Source of the DNA: DASROJ01 sp035646975
GTDB taxonomy: Bacteria; Acidobacteriota; Polarisedimenticolia; JACPZX01; DASXTC01
Reading direction: 5' to 3'
NCBI GenBank assembly: GCA_035646975.1
Contig: DASROJ010000027.1
Coordinates: 1 to 33,375 of the forward strand
Length of the DNA: 33,375 nucleotides
Shown here: in pieces, positions 28,881 to 33,375 of the stretch
How the letters are laid out: every line of letters starts with the position of its first letter
Position numbering within the stretch: the first letter of the stretch is position 1
Notes under the pieces: generated by a model
What the model saw: only the letters and a program-made list of their open reading frames with translations
What the model was told of the DNA's origin: nothing
Databases searched by the model: none
Translations under genes and position numbers: made by a program

Positions 28881-30218
28881 ATGAAGCCACTTTTCCCCGA
28901 ACTCGAGCCGCATCTCATGGAGCCGCCTGCAGATGCGCCTCTGGCCGACCGGATGCGCCCTCGAACCCTCGAGGAATTCATCGGACAGCGCCGGATACTC
29001 GGCCCCGGCAGCCTTCTCCGAAAAGCGATCGAGTCCGACGACTTGCGCTCGTTGATCCTGTGGGGGCCACCCGGAACCGGCAAGACCACCCTGGCGACGA
29101 TCATCGCGCGACGCACCAGCGCCCATTTCGTTTCGTTTTCCGCCGTGCTGTCAGGCATCAAGGAAATCCGCGAGGTGATGAAGGAAGCGGAAGAGGTCCG
29201 GCGAGCGGACGGTCGCCGCACCATCCTGTTCGTCGACGAGATTCACCGGTTCAACAAGGCGCAGCAGGACGCGTTCCTCCCGTTCGTGGAGCGGGGCGAC
29301 ATCGCCCTGATCGGCGCGACGACGGAGAATCCGTCATTCGAGATCAACGCGGCGCTGCTGTCACGTTCGAAGGTCTACGTGCTGGAGATGCTGGGGCAGG
29401 AAGACGTCGAAATCATCCTGCAGCGCGCACTGGATGATCCCGGCCGGGGACTGGGTGGCCGTGGGCTGGTGGTGGACGCCGGAGTCATCGAGGAGATCGC
29501 CAGACGCGCGCAGGGTGACGCGCGTTTCGCGCTCAACTGTCTCGAGCTGGCCTCCGCGGCGCCGCACATCACGCCCGCGGTCGTCGCCGATGCGCTGCAG
29601 CGCACCGCCCTTTACTACGACAAGGCGGGCGAGGAGCACTTCAACATCATCTCGGCGCTTCACAAGTCGATGCGGTCATCGGACCCCGACGCGTCGCTTT
29701 ACTGGCTGGCTCGGATGCTGGAAGGGGGAGAGGACCCCATGTACGTCGCTCGACGGATCGTGAGGTTCGCCTCCGAGGACATCGGCAACGCCGACCCGCG
29801 CGCGTTGCAGGTCGCGCTGGCCGCGCGCGACGCCTTTCACTTTCTGGGACTTCCCGAAGGCGCGCTGGCTCTGGCTCAGGCCGTGGTGTACATGGCGACC
29901 GCCCCGAAGAGCGACGCGACGTATCGTGGTTATGCCGAGGCGGTGGGGGACATCCGCGCGGGCAAGGTGGCCCCGGTGCCCATGAATATCCGCAACGCCC
30001 CCACCGGTCTGATGTCGGACCTCGGGTACGGGAAAGGCTATCAGCACGCGCACGACTACGAAGCAGCGGTGACCGACCAGGATCTGCTGCCTGCCGGGCT
30101 GAAGGGGCGTGTCTACTATCGCCCCACCGAGTCGGGCTACGAAAAGACGATCAGGGAGCGCATGACCTATTTCGCCGAGCTGCGCAGGAGACTGGGCGCG
30201 CGCCGCAAACAGAGCTGA
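28881..30218 (+). CDS. rarA: Replication-associated recombination protein A (AAA+ ATPase)
   Basis: 445 aa from the ATG at 28881. Walker A GPPGTGKT (62-69), Walker B ILFVDEIHRFNKAQQDAFLP (from residue 115), sensor-1 region IGATTENPSFEINAALLSR and the C-terminal domain (YLARMLEGGEDPMYVARRIVRFASEDIG-like, LPEGALALAQAVVYMA) mark the RarA/MgsA/WRNIP1 family, which acts at stalled replication forks. The native start codon lies in the right-hand target duplication of MITE copy 2. An upstream ATG at 28842 inside the element is in frame and would add MSSSSHASGAFSH. No good Shine-Dalgarno precedes either ATG; only a GGGGG about 11 bases before 28881. It converges with the epoxide hydrolase gene at 8 bp. 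Confidence 0.93.
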   Translation: MKPLFPELEPHLMEPPADAPLADRMRPRTLEEFIGQRRILGPGSLLRKAIESDDLRSLILWGPPGTGKTTLATIIARRTSAHFVSFSAVLSGIKEIREVMKEAEEVRRADGRRTILFVDEIHRFNKAQQDAFLPFVERGDIALIGATTENPSFEINAALLSRSKVYVLEMLGQEDVEIILQRALDDPGRGLGGRGLVVDAGVIEEIARRAQGDARFALNCLELASAAPHITPAVVADALQRTALYYDKAGEEHFNIISALHKSMRSSDPDASLYWLARMLEGGEDPMYVARRIVRFASEDIGNADPRALQVALAARDAFHFLGLPEGALALAQAVVYMATAPKSDATYRGYAEAVGDIRAGKVAPVPMNIRNAPTGLMSDLGYGKGYQHAHDYEAAVTDQDLLPAGLKGRVYYRPTESGYEKTIRERMTYFAELRRRLGARRKQS

Positions 30219-30226
30219 GCCGCCCG

Positions 30227-31411
30227 TCAGTCTGCTGGCGCCGGCGATTCGTTCTGCTTCCGGCGTAACGGTCTGAAGAATTCCCGGATGTCCGCGGCGA
30301 GCAGAGCCGGCTCCTCCATCGCGGCAAAGTGGCCGCCAGCCGGCATCTCGGTCCAGCGTCTCACGTCGTACACGCGCTGCACCCAGTCCCGCGGAGGTGC
30401 GGGGGCTTCCTTCGGAAAGCTCGCCACGCCGCACGGCACCTCGACACGCTCGTTCGCCCCGAACCGAAGCGGTCGGCTCGCCGATTCGTGGTACAGCCGG
30501 CACGAAGAATGAATTGTCTGCGTGAACCAGTAGAGCGACACGTTGGTCAGAAGCTCGTCCATCGTGAAGCGCCGCTCGACATCGCCTTCGCAGTCGCTCC
30601 ATTCCCGGAACTTTTCCACGATCCAGGCTGCAAGCCCCGCCGGGGAATCGTTGAGGCCGAAGGCCAGCGTCTGCGGTCGGGTCTTCTGTGCGTGCGCGTA
30701 GCCACCCTGGGCGTCATACCATTGCCCGGCCTCCTCGAGGAACCTCGCCTCGGCGGGCGTCAACGCAGGGGAGCCGGCGCCTGTCCAGGGACGGTACGAA
30801 CCGGGGATGTAGTTCAGATGCAATCCGATGATTTTCCGGCCATGCCGGAATCCGAGCTGCGTGCCGACGCTTGCTCCCCAGTCGCCTCCCTGCGCGCAGA
30901 ATCGTCGATAGCCGAGACCTTCCATCAGGGTCACCCACAACGAGGCGATGCGTGCGGTGTCGAATCCCTTCTCGGCGGGGCGATCGGAAAACCCGTAGCC
31001 CGGCAGCGACGGGACGACGACGTCGAACGCGTCGCACGCATCCCCGCCATGCGCGGCCGGGTCCGTGAGCAGCGGGAGGATCTTCAGCATCTCGAGAAAC
31101 GACCCCGGCCACCCATGCGTGATCAGTATCGGCAGCGGGTCGGGCCCGCGGCCGCGCTGATGGATGAAATGGATCCCGACACCGTCGACCGTTGCACGAT
31201 ATTGAGCGAACCGGTTGATCGACTCTTCCTGCGCGCGCCAGTCGAATCCGTCGAGCCAATAGCCCACCAGTGACTTCATCCAGGCGAGATCGGCGCCACG
31301 CTCCCATCCCGTGCCGGGGATCTCGTCGGGCCACCGGGTGCGCGAGAGCCGACGTCTGAGGTCGACCATCTCGCGCGCCGCGATGCGCACCTTGAATGGC
31401 GTGATGTTCAT
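30227..31411 (-). CDS. Epoxide hydrolase (alpha/beta-hydrolase with EHN domain)
   Basis: 394 aa. The N-terminal EHN domain (FKVRIAAREMVDLRRRLSRTRWPDE) typical of microsomal-type epoxide hydrolases precedes the alpha/beta-hydrolase fold. Oxyanion motif ITHGWPGSFLEM, nucleophile Asp in QGGDWGASVGTQLG, and the catalytic His in PAGGHFAAMEEP are visible. It opens epoxides to trans-diols through an ester intermediate. The ATG at 31411 is 20 bp after the stop of the DUF4139 gene on the same strand, so they likely share a transcript. No signal peptide. Confidence 0.92.
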   Translation of the reverse strand: MNITPFKVRIAAREMVDLRRRLSRTRWPDEIPGTGWERGADLAWMKSLVGYWLDGFDWRAQEESINRFAQYRATVDGVGIHFIHQRGRGPDPLPILITHGWPGSFLEMLKILPLLTDPAAHGGDACDAFDVVVPSLPGYGFSDRPAEKGFDTARIASLWVTLMEGLGYRRFCAQGGDWGASVGTQLGFRHGRKIIGLHLNYIPGSYRPWTGAGSPALTPAEARFLEEAGQWYDAQGGYAHAQKTRPQTLAFGLNDSPAGLAAWIVEKFREWSDCEGDVERRFTMDELLTNVSLYWFTQTIHSSCRLYHESASRPLRFGANERVEVPCGVASFPKEAPAPPRDWVQRVYDVRRWTEMPAGGHFAAMEEPALLAADIREFFRPLRRKQNESPAPAD

Positions 31412-31431
31412 CCGCGTACTATACGCCGCGT

Positions 31432-33132
31432 TCAACGCATCGTGGCAAGGGTCATACTGGACGGATAGCGCACCGTGTACCTCAACGAGACCTCCTGTCT
31501 CGCATCCGGATCCAGCGAGAGCTTCCAGGTATAGATGCCCGGCTCACCATCCTTGAGATCGTACCCCGCGGTGATCGTTCCGGCCGGAGTCACCTTGATC
31601 TGATCGCTCGTGGAAACCGGCATCCGCTCCCTGACCTCCACGTCGATCGGACCGCCGGTGCGATTTGTCACCGACACACGGCGCGTGCAGACCGAAGTCC
31701 GGCTGTCGCCTTTGCCCGAGGTCGTCTGCGGAAGAGCCGGGCTTTCCACCTTGACCCGGTCGTCGGAGCCAAATGAGAGGGTGAACTCCTCGCCGGGAGC
31801 CACGGAGGGCAGCGTGGAGGTGCCCACGAGCGTCGAGCCGACATAGTGCTTCACGACGCCTCCCAGCAGCGGGTGGTCCGGTGGTGCGGTCAGGCGGGCG
31901 ACCAGATACGCCGCGGGGCGCACCGCCGGCACGACAAGATACTGCCGCCGGCCCGGCAGGCTGGTGCGCGACACGGCGATGCGGCGAGGTTGTCCATCCG
32001 GGTTGAGCGACACCGTGCCCGGCACCTCGAACGTCATGACAGTGTCGGTCTGGGACTGCAGCGCCAGCTTCGTCACGATGTTGGCATAGCCGCCGTCCGC
32101 GCGACTGAATTCGGCGGACGTCCCCGAGGTGATGACCTCGAGTTCCTCGATCATCTCCGCGTTGAGATTTGAGCCAGATAATCTACTGACCGCGTCAGTG
32201 AGGCCGGGCGACATTTTCAGAATATCCTGGTAATTCTGGCCAATGATGGGGAGCTTCTCGATCTCAGCCGCCGGTCCGATCGCCAGCGATCCGAGTCGAG
32301 GCAGATCGATGCCAAGCGAAGGGGCGCCGGTGGCCAGAGTGAGCCGCAGGTCGTTCCAACTCTCACCCGTGGTCTGCCTCACCCACGCGAACATTCCCAG
32401 TGTCACCTCACCCGTGGCTGGATCCATCGTGGCCTCATAAGAGGGCGCCCAGGAGGCGCCCGGCTGGGCGTAGCTGATGCCCAGCGCCGCCTCGCATTCG
32501 GCGTCGCTCTGAAGGCTGATGGCGATCATCTTGTGGGCCATGGTGCGGCGCGCCTTGAGGGCCTCCACCATGCGTGCGGCCACGGTCGCCTGGCCGACAA
32601 GCGCCGCGCGCTGGCGCGTCGTTTGTCGTTGCTCCGCGGCCAGGTCATCGAGATTTTTCTTCAGAAAATCGTATGCGCCCTGCCAGGATTGCGGCTTCAG
32701 ATCGGTGGCGGCCAGCTCCCGGGCGATCTGCGCGGTGGTGGCGGATTGCAGCGCTGTCAACAGCTCGCGCATGCGTTCGATGCGCTTCGATCGATCGTCC
32801 AGCGGGGCGATCGCTTCGTTCAGCTCGGAAAGCTTGATCTCAGCCGCGTCGAGCTCGGCCCCGCGCATCTCCACGCCGTCGACATGTCGAACTTCCACAT
32901 CGCCGAGGACGAGGCCGGTACCGAGCGGGCCCCGTCCGGTCACACGCAGCGAGGCGTCGTCCATTTCGATCGGCAGCGGCCCGATCAGGATCTCCTGCAC
33001 TCCAGCCTTCACGAGTGTCCGCGCTTCACGCGTCACTTCGGCGCGGTCGGGGTAGACGGTGACGGCGTTAATCCGAGAGGCAGTTGGTGGCGGGGCAAGC
33101 GAAACGGCGACAAGGGCCAGAGCGGTCAGCAT
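31432..33132 (-). CDS. DUF4139/DUF4140 (mucoidy inhibitor-like) protein with embedded TonB-plug-like segment
   Basis: 566 aa; ATG at 33132 with GGGAGGT 8 bp upstream. Signal peptide MLTALALVAVSLAPPPTAS. DUF4140 at about 22-115 (INAVTVYPDRAEVTREA), coiled-coil to about 205, then DUF4139 (ISYAQPGASWAPSYEATMDPATGEVTLGMFAWVRQTTGESWNDLRLTLATGAP) continuing to the C-terminus (VSVTNRTGGPIDVEVRERMPVS). Between its two halves residues about 291-355 read like an Oar-type TonB-receptor plug: KLPIIGQNYQDILKMSPGLTD, then EMIEELEVITSGTSAEF and SRADGGYANIVTK. The region normally between those two motifs is shortened. DUF4139 function is not established. Likely periplasmic. Confidence 0.85.
   Translation of the reverse strand: MLTALALVAVSLAPPPTASRINAVTVYPDRAEVTREARTLVKAGVQEILIGPLPIEMDDASLRVTGRGPLGTGLVLGDVEVRHVDGVEMRGAELDAAEIKLSELNEAIAPLDDRSKRIERMRELLTALQSATTAQIARELAATDLKPQSWQGAYDFLKKNLDDLAAEQRQTTRQRAALVGQATVAARMVEALKARRTMAHKMIAISLQSDAECEAALGISYAQPGASWAPSYEATMDPATGEVTLGMFAWVRQTTGESWNDLRLTLATGAPSLGIDLPRLGSLAIGPAAEIEKLPIIGQNYQDILKMSPGLTDAVSRLSGSNLNAEMIEELEVITSGTSAEFSRADGGYANIVTKLALQSQTDTVMTFEVPGTVSLNPDGQPRRIAVSRTSLPGRRQYLVVPAVRPAAYLVARLTAPPDHPLLGGVVKHYVGSTLVGTSTLPSVAPGEEFTLSFGSDDRVKVESPALPQTTSGKGDSRTSVCTRRVSVTNRTGGPIDVEVRERMPVSTSDQIKVTPAGTITAGYDLKDGEPGIYTWKLSLDPDARQEVSLRYTVRYPSSMTLATMR
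32068..32262 (-). other. TonB-dependent-receptor plug-like segment inside the DUF4139 gene
   Basis: Residues 291-355 of the preceding protein. The motif order LP-x2-G-x-NYQDIL-x3-PG-x-T followed by EMIEELEV-x-T-x-G-x-SAEF-x-RA-x-GG-x3-NIVTK matches the conserved plug signature of Oar-like TonB-dependent receptors. It stays in frame with DUF4139 on both sides. Confidence 0.6.
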
Positions 33133-33209
33133 GGCGATTGACCTCCCGTGCCGGGCACATCGTTCAATGATGAGACACGCGCTGTGGCCAACGGTGAGCC
33201 TGAGGATGG

Positions 33210-33215
33210 TAGAAT
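33210..33215 (+). promoter_or_regulatory. Extended -10 hexamer upstream of the last ORF
   Basis: TGG TAGAAT (TG at 33207-33208, hexamer 33210-33215), an extended -10 with five of six matches in the hexamer; no clear -35. It would serve the ORF starting at 33271. Confidence 0.35.
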
Positions 33216-33270
33216 ATGCGGGCCTCGCGGATATCCCGCAGTTCTTCATTCCTGACACTGGAGTCCCCTC

Positions 33271-33375
33271 GTGGGAAATGTGGGAAATCCCGGAAAGGTT
33301 GTCTCCCGGAAAACGCAGAAGGACAGGATGGCGAAGCGCGGTTCCGGCAAGCGTGCGATCCAGCCGGCAGTCCGG
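33271..33375 (+). CDS. Start of a small basic protein (3' end outside window)
   Basis: The frame is open from GTG 33271 to the window end (35 codons), with GGAG about 7-8 bp upstream. An ATG at 33328 with AGAAGGA 4 bp upstream is the alternative start (MAKRGSGKRAIQPAVR). The visible part is rich in Lys and Arg. Too little is present for identification. Divergent from the DUF4139 gene. Confidence 0.4.
   Translation, partial: MGNVGNPGKVVSRKTQKDRMAKRGSGKRAIQPAVR

Overview
This GC-rich, gene-dense window looks like a chromosomal segment of an uncultured or little-studied Acidobacteriota-type bacterium. The evidence is the mix of a DUF1800/DUF1501 secreted pair, LVIVD-repeat and PQQ-type sugar dehydrogenase proteins, a FecR/DUF6600 protein and an Oar-like TonB-plug motif. 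That taxonomic call is inference. No tRNA, rRNA, CRISPR array, phage or complete insertion sequence was seen.

Layout. 1-870: 3' end of a beta-ketoacyl synthase. 883-2350 (minus): flavin-reductase-like protein and a SirB1-type protein. 2484-4544: small helical protein, MutT-type Nudix and a divergent dGTPase (nucleotide-pool sanitation). 4645-12500 (plus): an export cluster of DUF1800 protein, Tat-exported DUF1501 protein, a 905-aa LVIVD-repeat protein and a sugar dehydrogenase. 12582-14344 (minus): hydroxyacyl-CoA dehydrogenase and amidohydrolase with overlapping stop and start codons. 14617-19867 (plus): acyl-CoA/aldehyde catabolic operon (aldehyde dehydrogenase, two crotonases, an MDR reductase, a GyrI-like protein, a CoA-pyrophosphatase-like Nudix). 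19899-22299: a catalytically degraded malate/lactate dehydrogenase homologue and two secreted proteins. 22343-24337 (minus): FecR/DUF6600 protein. 24705-27542 (plus): def-fmt-rsmB. 27533-28387 (minus): SH3-domain envelope protein with a structured leader RNA. 28881-30218 (plus): rarA. 30227-33132 (minus): DUF4139 protein and epoxide hydrolase. 33271-end: start of a small basic protein.

Three observations stand out. First, two 155-bp copies (about 94% identical) of a MITE-like element lie 20.8 kb apart, at 7962-8116 and 28723-28877. They have 25-28-bp terminal inverted repeats and 8-9-bp flanking duplications. Each carries an outward sigma70-like promoter and an ATG nine bases after its -10 box. 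One copy rebuilt the stop codon of the DUF1501 gene. The other duplicated the start codon of rarA and offers it a 13-codon in-frame extension. Second, a structured RNA (about 168 nt, minus strand, 28588-28421) has a consensus promoter, competing hairpins and an intrinsic terminator just ahead of an SH3-domain gene. It is either a new attenuator/riboswitch or a 6S-type RNA. Third, a DUF4139 protein carries in its middle a condensed copy of the conserved plug motif of Oar-like TonB-dependent receptors.

Several genes (starts at 2350, 3302, 3363, 14344, 20906) have a -10-like hexamer only 5-7 bases before the ATG and no Shine-Dalgarno sequence, which suggests leaderless mRNAs. Others have strong Shine-Dalgarno sites, so both initiation modes seem to be used.
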